Shown: positions 41,384 through 50,406 of the stretch, piece after piece
Position numbering within the stretch: position 1 is the first letter of the stretch
Layout of the letters: each line of letters begins with the position of its first letter
Assembly (NCBI RefSeq): GCF_004346165.1
Contig: NZ_SLZZ01000002.1
Coordinates: forward strand, 1 to 64,000
Length of the DNA: 64,000 bases
DNA from: Muricomes intestini
GTDB taxonomy: Bacteria; Bacillota; Clostridia; Lachnospirales; Lachnospiraceae
Direction of reading: 5' to 3'
Notes under the pieces: model-generated
The model's input: only the letters and a program-made list of their open reading frames with translations
What the model was told of the DNA's origin: nothing
Databases searched by the model: none
Translations under genes and position numbers: made by a program

Positions 41384-42805
41384 ATGTATGATGTAAATTC
41401 AAAACGCGCAGATGATTTTATTAGCCATGAGGAAATTTTAGAGACTCTTGCCTATGCAGATGAAAACAAAAATAATGTGTCTCTTATCGATTCTCTCATT
41501 GAAAAAGCAAGGAAGAGAAAGGGGCTTTCTCACAGAGAAGCTTCTGTTTTGCTTGCCTGTCCTATTGAAGAAAAGAACCATGAAATCTATGCTTTGGCGG
41601 AGCAGATTAAAAAAGACTTTTATGGCAACCGTATTGTAATGTTTGCTCCTCTCTATCTGTCCAACTACTGTATTAACGGATGTACATACTGTCCATACCA
41701 CAGTAAGAATAAACACATTGCCAGGAAAAAACTTACCCAGGATGAAATTCGCAGGGAGGTAATCGCACTCCAGGATATGGGCCACAAGCGGCTTGCTCTG
41801 GAGGCCGGGGAGGACCCTGTGCATAACACTATGGATTATTATCTGGATTGTATCAAAACTATTTACAGTATCAAACATAAAAACGGTGCCATTCGCCGTG
41901 TGAATATTAACATTGCCGCAACCACTGTGGGCAACTACCGTCTGCTGAAAGAAGCAGGAATCGGCACCTATATTTTGTTTCAGGAGACTTACCACAAAGA
42001 AAGCTATCTTCAGCTTCATCCGACCGGACCAAAGCACGACTACGACTATCACACAGAGGCGATGGACCGTGCCATGGAAGGCGGCATAGATGATGTGGGG
42101 ATAGGCGTGCTTTTCGGACTGGATAAATATCGTTATGAATTTGCAGGCCTGCTCATGCATGCAGAGCACCTGGAAGCAGCTTTCGGGGTCGGCCCTCATA
42201 CAATCAGCGTTCCGCGCCTGCGCCATGCCGACGATATTGATGCAGATACTTTTGACAATAGTATTGAGGATGATACTTTTGCCAAAATCGTAGCCTGCAT
42301 CAGGATTTCCGTACCTTATACCGGCATGATTATCTCCACAAGGGAAAGCCAGAAATGCAGGGAAAAGGTTCTGCATCTTGGTGTTTCCCAGATCAGTGGC
42401 GGCTCCCGCACAAGTGTGGGGGGCTATTACGAGCCGGAACCGGATGATGCCAAATCAGAACAGTTTGATGTCAGTGATACGAGGACACTGGATGAGATTG
42501 TACACTGGCTAATGAAAATGGGGTATATTCCAAGCTTTTGTACCGCCTGCTACCGGGAAGGGCGTACGGGGGACCGTTTCATGTCCTTATGTAAAAGCGG
42601 ACAGATTCAGAACTGCTGTCATCCAAATGCACTGATGACACTGAAAGAATATCTGATGGATTATGCCTCCCCAGAAACAAAAGCCCTGGGAGATCAGCTG
42701 ATTGAAAAGGAAGTGCTGAATGTGCCGAATGAGAAAGCACGTGCCGTTGTAATAGAAAATCTGCGGCTAATCGAACAGGATAACCGCAGAGATTTTCGTT
42801 TCTAG
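41384..42805 (+). CDS. hydG: FeFe-hydrogenase maturase HydG
   Basis: This protein of about 473 residues is the radical SAM tyrosine lyase that produces CO and cyanide for the H-cluster. The SAM cluster motif is CINGCTYCPYH (C96, C100, C103). The second, C-terminal cluster is bound by CTACYREG and the later GQIQNCCHPN. The start ATG at 41384 is chosen for its spacing of eight bases to GGAGG; the ATG two codons upstream is too close. It resembles ThiH but has the C-terminal cluster that ThiH lacks. Confidence 0.95.
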   Translation: MYDVNSKRADDFISHEEILETLAYADENKNNVSLIDSLIEKARKRKGLSHREASVLLACPIEEKNHEIYALAEQIKKDFYGNRIVMFAPLYLSNYCINGCTYCPYHSKNKHIARKKLTQDEIRREVIALQDMGHKRLALEAGEDPVHNTMDYYLDCIKTIYSIKHKNGAIRRVNINIAATTVGNYRLLKEAGIGTYILFQETYHKESYLQLHPTGPKHDYDYHTEAMDRAMEGGIDDVGIGVLFGLDKYRYEFAGLLMHAEHLEAAFGVGPHTISVPRLRHADDIDADTFDNSIEDDTFAKIVACIRISVPYTGMIISTRESQKCREKVLHLGVSQISGGSRTSVGGYYEPEPDDAKSEQFDVSDTRTLDEIVHWLMKMGYIPSFCTACYREGRTGDRFMSLCKSGQIQNCCHPNALMTLKEYLMDYASPETKALGDQLIEKEVLNVPNEKARAVVIENLRLIEQDNRRDFRF

Positions 42806-42853
42806 TGCACTAGTTTCCAAAAATCATGCAAGAGATTTTATAGGAGGTTCTAT

Positions 42854-44083
42854 ATGAGTTTAAATGCCACACCCTCTTCTGACAGAGTACATATTGGAAT
42901 ATTTGGCAGGCGCAATTCCGGCAAATCCAGCATCATCAACGCTGTAACCGGGCAAAATCTGGCTATTGTGTCCAATGTCAAAGGCACCACTACAGATCCT
43001 GTATTAAAAGCAATGGAGCTTCTTCCTCTTGGCCCTGTTGTTATCATTGACACCCCAGGGCTGGATGACAAGGGGGAACTAGGCCTATTAAGAGTTCAGA
43101 AGGCATACCAGATTCTCAATAAAACAGATATTGCTGTCCTCGTTATAGACAGCTCTGTGGGAATGACCGGGGCAGACCGGGGCATTTTAGAGCAGATTCA
43201 GAAGAAACAAATCCCTTATGTGATTGCATATAATAAGGCTGACCTGGCTGATGAAGACTTTGAAATTCCTCCCACAATTTCCGGCGTTTTTAATGATATT
43301 CCTGATGTTCCCGCAGGTAATATTATTGCAGTAAGCACTGTAACAGGAAAAAACATTTATGAGTTGAAAGAATTGATTGCACGCCAGGCTCCTGTGGAAG
43401 ACAAAAACCGGCGGATTGTAGGGGATCTGATACACCCCTCGGACTTTGTCATCCTTGTGGTTCCCATAGACTCAGCTGCTCCCAAGGGGCGGTTGATTCT
43501 TCCGCAGCAGCAGACTATCAGGGACATACTGGAAGTCAATGCAGCCGCAATTGTTGTCAAGGAAACTGAACTGAAAGAGACTTTTACGCGGCTGGGGAAG
43601 GCTCCGGATCTTGTGATAACTGATAGTCAGGCATTTGCCAAAGTATCTGCAGAAGTGCCACTTGAAGTCCCTCTGACCTCCTTCTCTATTTTATTTGCCA
43701 GGTACAAAGGCAACCTGGAAACAGCAGTAACCGGGGCAAGAACCCTGGATAAACTTGCTGACGGAGACACTGTCTTAATCTCCGAGGGCTGCACACATCA
43801 CAGACAATGCGATGATATCGGAACAGTAAAACTCCCTCGCTGGATTAGCAAACATACGGGAAAGAATTTAAATTTTGAGTTTACCAGCGGAGTAGAATTT
43901 CCAATAGACCTATCAAAATATAACCTCATTATCCACTGCGGAGGCTGCACTTTAAACGAACGAGAAATGAAATATCGCTTAAAATGTGCAGAGGACCAGG
44001 GGATTCCCATGACCAACTACGGAACCGCTATAGCACATATGCAGGGAATACTGGAAAGAAGCATCCAGATCTTTTCAAAATAG
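42854..44083 (+). CDS. hydF: FeFe-hydrogenase maturation GTPase HydF
   Basis: This 409-residue scaffold protein carries the diiron precursor and delivers it to the hydrogenase. The N-terminal GTPase has G1 GRRNSGKSS, G3 DTPGLDD and G4 YNKADL. A dimerisation domain follows, then the C-terminal 4Fe-4S domain with CTHHRQC near 315 and HCGGC near 360, the three conserved cysteines. The full maturase set hydE, hydG and hydF is present, but no hydrogenase structural gene lies in the window. Confidence 0.95.
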   Translation: MSLNATPSSDRVHIGIFGRRNSGKSSIINAVTGQNLAIVSNVKGTTTDPVLKAMELLPLGPVVIIDTPGLDDKGELGLLRVQKAYQILNKTDIAVLVIDSSVGMTGADRGILEQIQKKQIPYVIAYNKADLADEDFEIPPTISGVFNDIPDVPAGNIIAVSTVTGKNIYELKELIARQAPVEDKNRRIVGDLIHPSDFVILVVPIDSAAPKGRLILPQQQTIRDILEVNAAAIVVKETELKETFTRLGKAPDLVITDSQAFAKVSAEVPLEVPLTSFSILFARYKGNLETAVTGARTLDKLADGDTVLISEGCTHHRQCDDIGTVKLPRWISKHTGKNLNFEFTSGVEFPIDLSKYNLIIHCGGCTLNEREMKYRLKCAEDQGIPMTNYGTAIAHMQGILERSIQIFSK

Positions 44084-44092
44084 GTAAATAGG

Positions 44093-44145
44093 TGAATTGT
44101 AAAACAATTCTGAAAACGGTCCGCAAAAGGGTCAGTCCCCTTTCC
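44093..44145. repeat. GGGTCAGTCCC-type repeat
   Basis: GAATTGTAAAACAATTC forms a palindrome and is followed by TGAAAACGG and AAAAGGGTCAGTCCCCTTT. It is nearly identical to 45112..45166 in the same orientation; the two flank the CPBP protease gene. Confidence 0.75.
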
Positions 44146-44149
44146 AGTT

Positions 44150-45076
44150 CTATGGCATAGGCATTGTTACAATACCATACAAAGTCAACCCGACTCCGGC
44201 TAAAAATAATGTTGAGGAAATAACGACCAATATAATAGCCGGTGCTTGTTTTCCGCGTGGAAAAAGTTTGTCTCTATATCCCGGGGTCTTGCTGTGCAGC
44301 AGATAATTTCCAATATAGAGGCAGGAAGGGGCAGCGGCACACATCATCATATAGACTCCTGCACTTGCTGCCGGCATCGGCTGATATCCCTGCCCGTTCC
44401 ACATTTCCATGTTTTTATAAATATTCTTCATACTAAAAAGCAAAAGAACCGGCAGCAAATTATTGATAAAATGAAAGAAACAATTATAAAACATATTTTC
44501 ACTTTCCAGCAAAATATAAGCCATCACAGCTCCGCCGATGGCAGTAGGTATAAATCGGAATACGTTCCCATGAAATAAACCAAATATAATTCCACATATC
44601 AATATCGCCATCCATTTATGTTCCCGTGAATTCAGACTTTTCAGGAACACTCCCCGAAACACCACCTCTTCACAGATAGCAGGGGTAACTGCAATAATCA
44701 GAAAGGCTGCCAAAAACGGTATATCCACCATGGCCTGACTGAGTCCTGCATTCACATCCAGAATGTCCTCCGGGAAGAAAATGCTCAAAACTAGAATAAG
44801 CGTCATCTCAACTAGATAAGCACCTACCCACATCAACAGAGTACCGAAAACCCCGGCACCTGACGGTTTTTTCAACGGGAGCAGGTCCCCCGGGCGATGC
44901 CCAAAAGCCATGACCAGCCCCAGAGTAACTGCAAGCATCATCCATTCTGCAAGCAAAGTGCCGTACATCCCTATAGGTGCCAGGAACACCGGCGCAATTA
45001 TAAATATAATAACCGCCGCCAGAACTACGACCAGTAAACCCTGCCAAAACTTGATTTGTTTGTAATCCTTATACAT
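44150..45076 (-). CDS. CPBP-family intramembrane metalloprotease
   Basis: This 308-residue membrane protein has about eight helices and the CPBP (Abi, Rce1-like) motifs EEVVFRGVF, HGNVFRF and HFINN. These provide the glutamates and histidines of the membrane protease site. Some members protect producers from bacteriocins or process peptides; no such genes are adjacent. It is a single gene flanked by two direct copies of an intergenic repeat. Confidence 0.9.
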   Translation of the reverse strand: MYKDYKQIKFWQGLLVVVLAAVIIFIIAPVFLAPIGMYGTLLAEWMMLAVTLGLVMAFGHRPGDLLPLKKPSGAGVFGTLLMWVGAYLVEMTLILVLSIFFPEDILDVNAGLSQAMVDIPFLAAFLIIAVTPAICEEVVFRGVFLKSLNSREHKWMAILICGIIFGLFHGNVFRFIPTAIGGAVMAYILLESENMFYNCFFHFINNLLPVLLLFSMKNIYKNMEMWNGQGYQPMPAASAGVYMMMCAAAPSCLYIGNYLLHSKTPGYRDKLFPRGKQAPAIILVVISSTLFLAGVGLTLYGIVTMPMP

Positions 45077-45111
45077 CAGATTCTCCCATCCGGAAATACA
45101 TCCATTTTCCA

Positions 45112-45166
45112 GGTGAATTGTAAAACAATTCTGAAAATGGCCCGCAAAAGGGTCTGACCCCTTTAC
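45112..45166. repeat. GGGTCTGACCC-type repeat
   Basis: This copy has the same GAATTGTAAAACAATTC palindrome and AAAAGGGTCTGACCCCTTT as 44093..44145. It lies between the CPBP gene start and the histidine kinase stop and overlaps the latter by a few bases. Confidence 0.75.
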
Positions 45167-47256
45167 GGCACTGGAAATGTGATTTCCACTTTGTACAAAT
45201 CTGCATCTGTTGATATTTTCAGCGTTCCGTGCTGCAGCTCTGCAAAGCTTTTGGCAATGGCAAGGCCTAGCCCGGAGCCTTCTGTATTTCTTGATATATC
45301 TCCCCTGACGAATCTGTCGGTTATTTCTTCCGTATTGAAGTTCAGCTCCTCCGCGGATACGTTTTTCATGGAAATGTGTACCTGGTCATCCAGTTCGTTC
45401 ATTTCTACGTATACTCTTGTATGAGGCATTGCATATTTTGTGATATTCACAATCAGATTCTCGAAGATGCGGTAAGTCTTCTGGCTGTCTAGCCATAACA
45501 CAATCTTATGGTCCGGGAGCGACCAACGGAAATCCAGATTTGTTTCTTTTATTTTACTATCATACTCCAAACCTACCTGTTTTAGCAAATCTACTATATC
45601 AACTGACATAAAATTCATCGTCACATTATTACTTGCTGCCTTGCTGATTTCAAACAAATCTTCTATCAGCACTTTTAAACGCAGAGATTTCTGCTCCAGA
45701 ATCTGAATGTATTCTTTTCTCTTTTCCTCGTCATTTTCAGTTTTCAGTAAATCAGTATATGTGATAATGGCGGTCAGAGGTGTCTTCAGGTCATGTGAGA
45801 CATTGGTAATCAACTCTGTCTTCATTCTCTCACTTTTTACTTCCTCTTCCACTGCTTTTTTAAAACCGGACTGGATTTTCTTTAATTCTTCCTGAACTGG
45901 ATTAAAGATTCCCATGTCTGCTTCGAAATTGGAATCCAAATCACCTTCTGCCAGTCGATTTGTTGCCCGAAGCAGCAGCTTGTATTTAGACTGAATATCT
46001 TTAAAATACTTTTTAAAAAAGAAAAACAGGACTATAGAATAAATAACAAGAGCTGCGATTCCGTAAAACCACATACTGCAGATAATCAGTAGAACAACAA
46101 AATTTAATAATACAATTTTTAAAATAGTACGGTTTGTTTTATCTTGAAAGTCAAGATGAAGCAGCATATCATACTGTTTCCTGCAAAAATGTTTAGTCCG
46201 GTTCCAGATTTCCCCGGCCTTCTTCTTTATTCCTCTCCCATACTTAGCTTTTCGTTTTTTCAGCCAGCGAAATATTCTGGCACATAATATTCTTTCTGTC
46301 CAATATGCTTTTTTCATGGTAAACATCGCTCCAAGGCAGGCGAATCCCCAGAATACAATGCCAAATACAACAAACCACATCACCACATTGGCAGCAATGT
46401 TAACTACAGTGCCCAGCGTATTTGGTTTGGCATTGATTGTAATCAATACCATCTCTGCTACAAAATTTGCCATTCCCGCCAAAATGCCCAGTGCAGTGAC
46501 AACAATTTCAAAGGGAACTGCAAATATCTTTTTTTCTTCGAAGATACTGCGTTGCTTTATAGTCAGACAAACAGCAGCACAAGCAACAATCAATGCTAAT
46601 ACAATGCTAATCGTGCTGTAGAATTCACTTTCTGCCAACCCTCTTACTGCAAGGTATTCAAAATCGCCGCTGTCTTTTATATACGCATTCAACTTCTCCC
46701 CTGTTATCCCGTACACTATCTGTACATCTGACGGCGTTTCAACGCCCTGGTAAGGAAAAGGTTCCATACTCAGCAGATTCTGCTCCATTTCATACTGTAA
46801 TTGAACATCTATCTTGCTCCCGGTCACCTGGACTTTCGAGATTTGTCCGTCATTTTGAAAGGTAAATTCCACCCGAAACGCATAGGAAGTATTTTTCGCT
46901 TTTAAATTTCTCAAAACAGAATTACTATTTGTACCCAGCTGGGCAGTGCCCCTTGAATCAAACACCTCATAATCCATATATTTGCGCAGCAAATCAAACC
47001 GGCTGTTTCCATATTGCTCCTGCAGCAGTGCTCTGTCTGCCTTTCCTGTCACCTCATTGTACAAAATATAATTCCCGTTTTCCAGATCCCGGCAAATATC
47101 TGTCAGAGACTGCTCATATATGATATCGTTTTCCCCGCTCTGCATCTCTCGTGAAAACGCGGGATATGCTGCCACCATTCCCACCGAGCATATAAGTATC
47201 AGTATAAAAACGAATGCAATTATCCGTCTACGACTGTTTTTCAATTTTATATCCAA
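45163..47256 (-). CDS. Membrane sensor histidine kinase
   Basis: This 697-residue kinase has an N-terminal membrane span, an extracytoplasmic region to about residue 210, then several further spans up to about residue 415, more than usual. A HAMP-like segment (LLRATNRLAEGDLDSNFEAD) leads to the H-box VSHDLKTPLTAI with the phosphorylated His. The ATPase domain has an N-box-like IVNITKYAM and the G-box GSGLGLAIAKSF. It pairs with the response regulator that overlaps its start by 28 bases. The signal is unknown. The layout resembles VanS-type kinases that watch the cell envelope. Confidence 0.92.
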   Translation of the reverse strand: MDIKLKNSRRRIIAFVFILILICSVGMVAAYPAFSREMQSGENDIIYEQSLTDICRDLENGNYILYNEVTGKADRALLQEQYGNSRFDLLRKYMDYEVFDSRGTAQLGTNSNSVLRNLKAKNTSYAFRVEFTFQNDGQISKVQVTGSKIDVQLQYEMEQNLLSMEPFPYQGVETPSDVQIVYGITGEKLNAYIKDSGDFEYLAVRGLAESEFYSTISIVLALIVACAAVCLTIKQRSIFEEKKIFAVPFEIVVTALGILAGMANFVAEMVLITINAKPNTLGTVVNIAANVVMWFVVFGIVFWGFACLGAMFTMKKAYWTERILCARIFRWLKKRKAKYGRGIKKKAGEIWNRTKHFCRKQYDMLLHLDFQDKTNRTILKIVLLNFVVLLIICSMWFYGIAALVIYSIVLFFFFKKYFKDIQSKYKLLLRATNRLAEGDLDSNFEADMGIFNPVQEELKKIQSGFKKAVEEEVKSERMKTELITNVSHDLKTPLTAIITYTDLLKTENDEEKRKEYIQILEQKSLRLKVLIEDLFEISKAASNNVTMNFMSVDIVDLLKQVGLEYDSKIKETNLDFRWSLPDHKIVLWLDSQKTYRIFENLIVNITKYAMPHTRVYVEMNELDDQVHISMKNVSAEELNFNTEEITDRFVRGDISRNTEGSGLGLAIAKSFAELQHGTLKISTDADLYKVEITFPVP

Positions 47257-47926
47257 CTCCCCACACCACCTTCAAATATTTTGGATTTTTCGGGTTCACT
47301 TCAATTTTTTCCCGAATGTTGCGCACATGCACCATAATTGTGTCTGTGTTAATAGCCCTTTCCTGCCAGACCCGTTCGTAAATTTCTTCTGCACTAAAGA
47401 CATGCCCCGGATTTTTCGCAAGCAGCAGAAGAATCTTATACTCGATAGGCGTCACTTTCACCGGATTCCCATCCACCGATACTTCCACCGTATCCTCATT
47501 AATTTCCAGCCCTCCAATTACATGCACGTTTTCTTTCGGCTCCAGTTTTTCCATAAATCTTTTATAACGCCGTATCTGTGAATTTACCCTCGCCATTAAT
47601 TCCATGGGGGTAAAGGGTTTTGTCACATAATCATCTGCACCCAGATTGAGACCTGTAATTTTATCCACCTCCTCGGATTTTGCAGATAACATAATAACCG
47701 GAAAATCGTATTTTTCCCTCAGTTTCATCGTCATCTGGATCCCATCCATGCGGGGCATCATAATGTCCACAACAGCAAGATGAATCTCTTCTTTATCTAT
47801 AATTTCCAGTCCCTCTATGCCGTCCGCTGCCTGAAACACCTTATATCCCTGGCTTTGCAGATAAATCTGGACACCTTCTCTAATTTCCTTGTCATCTTCC
47901 ACAATTAAGATATGATTCGTTTCCAT
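47228..47926 (-). CDS. OmpR/PhoB-family response regulator
   Basis: This protein of about 232 residues has a receiver domain with the acidic pocket VEDDKE and phospho-acceptor Asp in VVDIMMPRMDG, and a C-terminal OmpR-type winged helix (TPIEYKILLLLAKNPGHVFSAEEIYERVW). The start METNHILI is chosen because AGGAGGG lies five bases upstream. It probably controls envelope genes together with the kinase next door. Confidence 0.94.
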   Translation of the reverse strand: METNHILIVEDDKEIREGVQIYLQSQGYKVFQAADGIEGLEIIDKEEIHLAVVDIMMPRMDGIQMTMKLREKYDFPVIMLSAKSEEVDKITGLNLGADDYVTKPFTPMELMARVNSQIRRYKRFMEKLEPKENVHVIGGLEINEDTVEVSVDGNPVKVTPIEYKILLLLAKNPGHVFSAEEIYERVWQERAINTDTIMVHVRNIREKIEVNPKNPKYLKVVWGVGYKIEKQS

Positions 47927-47971
47927 AATTCCCTCCTGATTCATCCTGTCTAAATTTCTTCTATCAGTATA

Positions 47972-48559
47972 TCACATGATGTAAGGGACAAAAGGTGTTT
48001 TGTCTACCTCTCCATAATTGTGCGCTGCAACAGTTATCGTAGAAAACGGCAAAGGTATCACATATTTATCCCATCTCCTCGTGAGGCGCAGCTTTGAGGA
48101 GTAAGAAACTGTAATCCCCACAAAATCCTCCTGTACCTGTTTTGCGAGGTAAAATGCCAGTTTTTTCGGCTCATGCCTTGGACCCAGAGGACCGTCCAGA
48201 GCAACTGCCATACACCGGGTACTCTCATATGCATTTTGCAAAACAGTTTTCAGTGCTCCAAACCCTGCAAATCCATCGGACACCCTGATTGCATGCCCTC
48301 CGCAGTGCTCTATTAGCTTTTGTATATAATTTCCTCTTTCGTCAGCAGTCACAATCACATCCACGGGATTTGTCTGTTTTGAAAGTTCTTTCAGCACCAG
48401 ATTCATAAAAAAACTGTCTTCGTGCCAGAACCCAAATATCTGCCTGCCCCGGCAAATGGAAATTTCAGCCCACTGTATTGTGACGGTCTTCTCAAGAAGC
48501 TTTAAATATCCTGTAAATAAAAGCACCAGAATGTTCCGTCCAGCCTGCTTCATCTTCAT
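47972..48559 (-). CDS. DUF374-type lysophospholipid acyltransferase-like protein
   Basis: This protein of about 195 residues has the DUF374 pattern: a hydrophobic N-terminus, IFGFWHEDSFF, where the His and acidic residue recall HX4D acyltransferases, and LDGPLGPRHEPKKLAFYLA. Relatives are thought to move acyl groups to lipids or glycolipids at the membrane. The ATG at 48559 is preferred (AGGAAGAG upstream). It overlaps the end of the glycosyltransferase gene by about 68 bases, which implies coupling, so a role in glycolipid synthesis is a reasonable guess. Confidence 0.78.
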   Translation of the reverse strand: MKMKQAGRNILVLLFTGYLKLLEKTVTIQWAEISICRGRQIFGFWHEDSFFMNLVLKELSKQTNPVDVIVTADERGNYIQKLIEHCGGHAIRVSDGFAGFGALKTVLQNAYESTRCMAVALDGPLGPRHEPKKLAFYLAKQVQEDFVGITVSYSSKLRLTRRWDKYVIPLPFSTITVAAHNYGEVDKTPFVPYIM

Positions 48560-49802
48560 ATACACTCTTCCTTTCTCTTTTTGCTCTCACACACTGCTCA
48601 TAAAGTTGTTCCTCATACACTGCCAGCCTGGAGGCCTTAAAACGAACGGCATCCAATTGTGCCTGTTCTTTCAGTTTCCCATAGTTTTCTTCCCTCAATG
48701 CCTCTATAATTTTCTCCGTCCACTCCTCTATATCTTCCTCTGTCATATACCCGTTTTGCCCGTTGACAACAATATCCTCCACCCCCGTGGCTTGCACGGC
48801 GACTACAGGACTGCCTGCAGCAAACGCTTCGGCCAGAACGATTCCCTGTGTTTCGGATTTTGACGCAAACAGAAACAAATCACAGGCCCTTATATAATTC
48901 TTTATCTTTTCGTTTTCTATATTTCCTAAGAAAAGCACTTCTTCCGAGATACCAAGCCCCTCCGTCATCTGTTCCAGACTGTTTCTCATACTTCCTTCCC
49001 CGATGAATAGCACCCTGAAACTATTACCCATTTTTTCCTTCAGCCTTGCAACCCCGCGTAAAATAAATTCAGAATTTTTTTCTTTCTCCAATCGGGACAC
49101 AGTGCAGAACAGGTGGGTTCTTCCTCCAAGATATTCCTTCCGAAGCATCTCAGCTTTTTTTTGATCCTGTATATAGAATGAATCTTCCAACCCTGTCGGA
49201 AATATAACTGTGGATGTCCTTGTTCCTCTTTCTGTTATTATCTCCTGCATACTTGTAGTTGGAGCCAGTACAAGGTCACATTGATTGGTGAACCAGGTTA
49301 TATATTTCGGTACCAGTTTTTCTTTGCCCAGTCTGAAGATTTCTCTTCCCATAGTTTTACTCTTTTCCATAGAGCGAAATGGACGCAGGTAATGGAGATA
49401 ATCTTCATATTTTGTATGATAAGTATAGATAACCGGCAAATCGTATTTTTTACCCAGATAAAGGGCTACCGGCCCTACAAACATTGGGTGATGCACGTGA
49501 ATACAATCAAATCCTTTTCTTTCAAAGTCCTGTAATATTTCCCTGATTATTACTTTAGGACAGACCATTCCATTTTCAAGCTTATACGTCCCTGTCTGAT
49601 AGCGGATGACATCTATATTATTCCCGTCCTTTTCCCCTATCTGTGAGACTGTTTGTTTTGCATCCTCTTTCTGTCCATATTTCGGGGCAAATACAGTCAC
49701 ACGATGTCCACGCTTGGCCAGTTCTTTAGCCTGTCTTTCTACTGATATTGGTACTCCTCCTATAAAAGGGATATAGTTATTCGTCAACATTGCAATTCTC
49801 AT
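48492..49802 (-). CDS. Family 4 glycosyltransferase, probably glycolipid-forming
   Basis: This GT-B enzyme of about 436 residues starts with MRIAMLTNNYIPFIGGVPISVERQAKEL. It has the donor site motif FASKSETQGIVLAEAFAAGSPVV with the conserved E-x7-E glutamates. It resembles diacylglycerol glucosyltransferases and related membrane-associated enzymes. The start at 49802 is preferred since AGGAGG lies nine bases upstream; an ATG six codons earlier overlaps the dedA stop. Between a DedA protein and a DUF374 acyltransferase, it probably makes a membrane glycolipid or lipoteichoic-acid anchor. The acceptor is unproved. Confidence 0.85.
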   Translation of the reverse strand: MRIAMLTNNYIPFIGGVPISVERQAKELAKRGHRVTVFAPKYGQKEDAKQTVSQIGEKDGNNIDVIRYQTGTYKLENGMVCPKVIIREILQDFERKGFDCIHVHHPMFVGPVALYLGKKYDLPVIYTYHTKYEDYLHYLRPFRSMEKSKTMGREIFRLGKEKLVPKYITWFTNQCDLVLAPTTSMQEIITERGTRTSTVIFPTGLEDSFYIQDQKKAEMLRKEYLGGRTHLFCTVSRLEKEKNSEFILRGVARLKEKMGNSFRVLFIGEGSMRNSLEQMTEGLGISEEVLFLGNIENEKIKNYIRACDLFLFASKSETQGIVLAEAFAAGSPVVAVQATGVEDIVVNGQNGYMTEEDIEEWTEKIIEALREENYGKLKEQAQLDAVRFKASRLAVYEEQLYEQCVRAKRERKSVYEDEAGWTEHSGAFIYRIFKAS

Positions 49803-49816
49803 TCCCTTCAGCCTCC

Positions 49817-50326
49817 TCATGCTAGTATTTTAATTGCTGCTTCTCCAAAGTAATAGCCCGCCCCTACAAACACCAGATTCCATAAAAAAATCCCAAAAAC
49901 TGAACTCACCGTATACTTAACAAAATCCATCTGCACCATTCCTGCCGGAATCGATATAAGAGTCCGTACCATCGGGAGCAGTTTACTTACAAACACTCCA
50001 ATACAGCCCTTTTGGCGGAGCATTTCTACCTTTTCTTCTATGACGCTCTGGTGTTTTGGAAATTTCCGAAAATAAAAGCGCAGAAATCTTGGACCTCCAA
50101 GCCTGCCGAGAAAATATAGCAGCCAGCTTCCGGTAAGTCCCGCTGCTACGGATAGTAGCATCACCATTGGAAAGCTTACCTCACCTTTTGCCGCCCATAT
50201 ACCCGCCAAAGGCATGATAACCCCTGCCGGAAATCCGGGCAGATTCATATATTCCAAAAGAACAATCAGATATATAAAAAAGCAGCCATATTGGAAAAAA
50301 TATTGAGTCAATGTCTGGATATTCAT
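49817..50326 (-). CDS. DedA-family membrane protein
   Basis: This 169-residue protein has the SNARE-associated (VTT/DedA) pattern: LEYMNLPGFPAGVIMP, AGLTGSWLLYFLGRLGG and FVSKLLPMVRTLISIPAG with the conserved arginine and prolines. DedA proteins are linked to lipid flipping (undecaprenyl phosphate or phosphatidylethanolamine) and membrane charge. It is the first gene of an apparent operon that continues into the glycosyltransferase, acyltransferase and two-component genes. Its ribosome site overlaps one arm of a hairpin. Confidence 0.9.
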   Translation of the reverse strand: MNIQTLTQYFFQYGCFFIYLIVLLEYMNLPGFPAGVIMPLAGIWAAKGEVSFPMVMLLSVAAGLTGSWLLYFLGRLGGPRFLRFYFRKFPKHQSVIEEKVEMLRQKGCIGVFVSKLLPMVRTLISIPAGMVQMDFVKYTVSSVFGIFLWNLVFVGAGYYFGEAAIKILA

Positions 50327-50337
50327 AGAAACAGCCT

Positions 50338-50378
50338 CCTTTAGAATTCTGTATTAGAATAAAACAAAATTCTAAAGG
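50338..50378 (-). promoter_or_regulatory. Hairpin that can mask the dedA ribosome site
   Basis: CCTTTAGAATT and AATTCTAAAGG are perfect 11-base arms with a 19-base loop. The 3' arm on the minus strand includes the first part of the AGGAGG of dedA. Pairing would hide the ribosome site, so translational control is possible. Confidence 0.5.
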
Positions 50379-50406
50379 AAGCCGTTATAAGAAACTAAAA
50401 ATTTTC

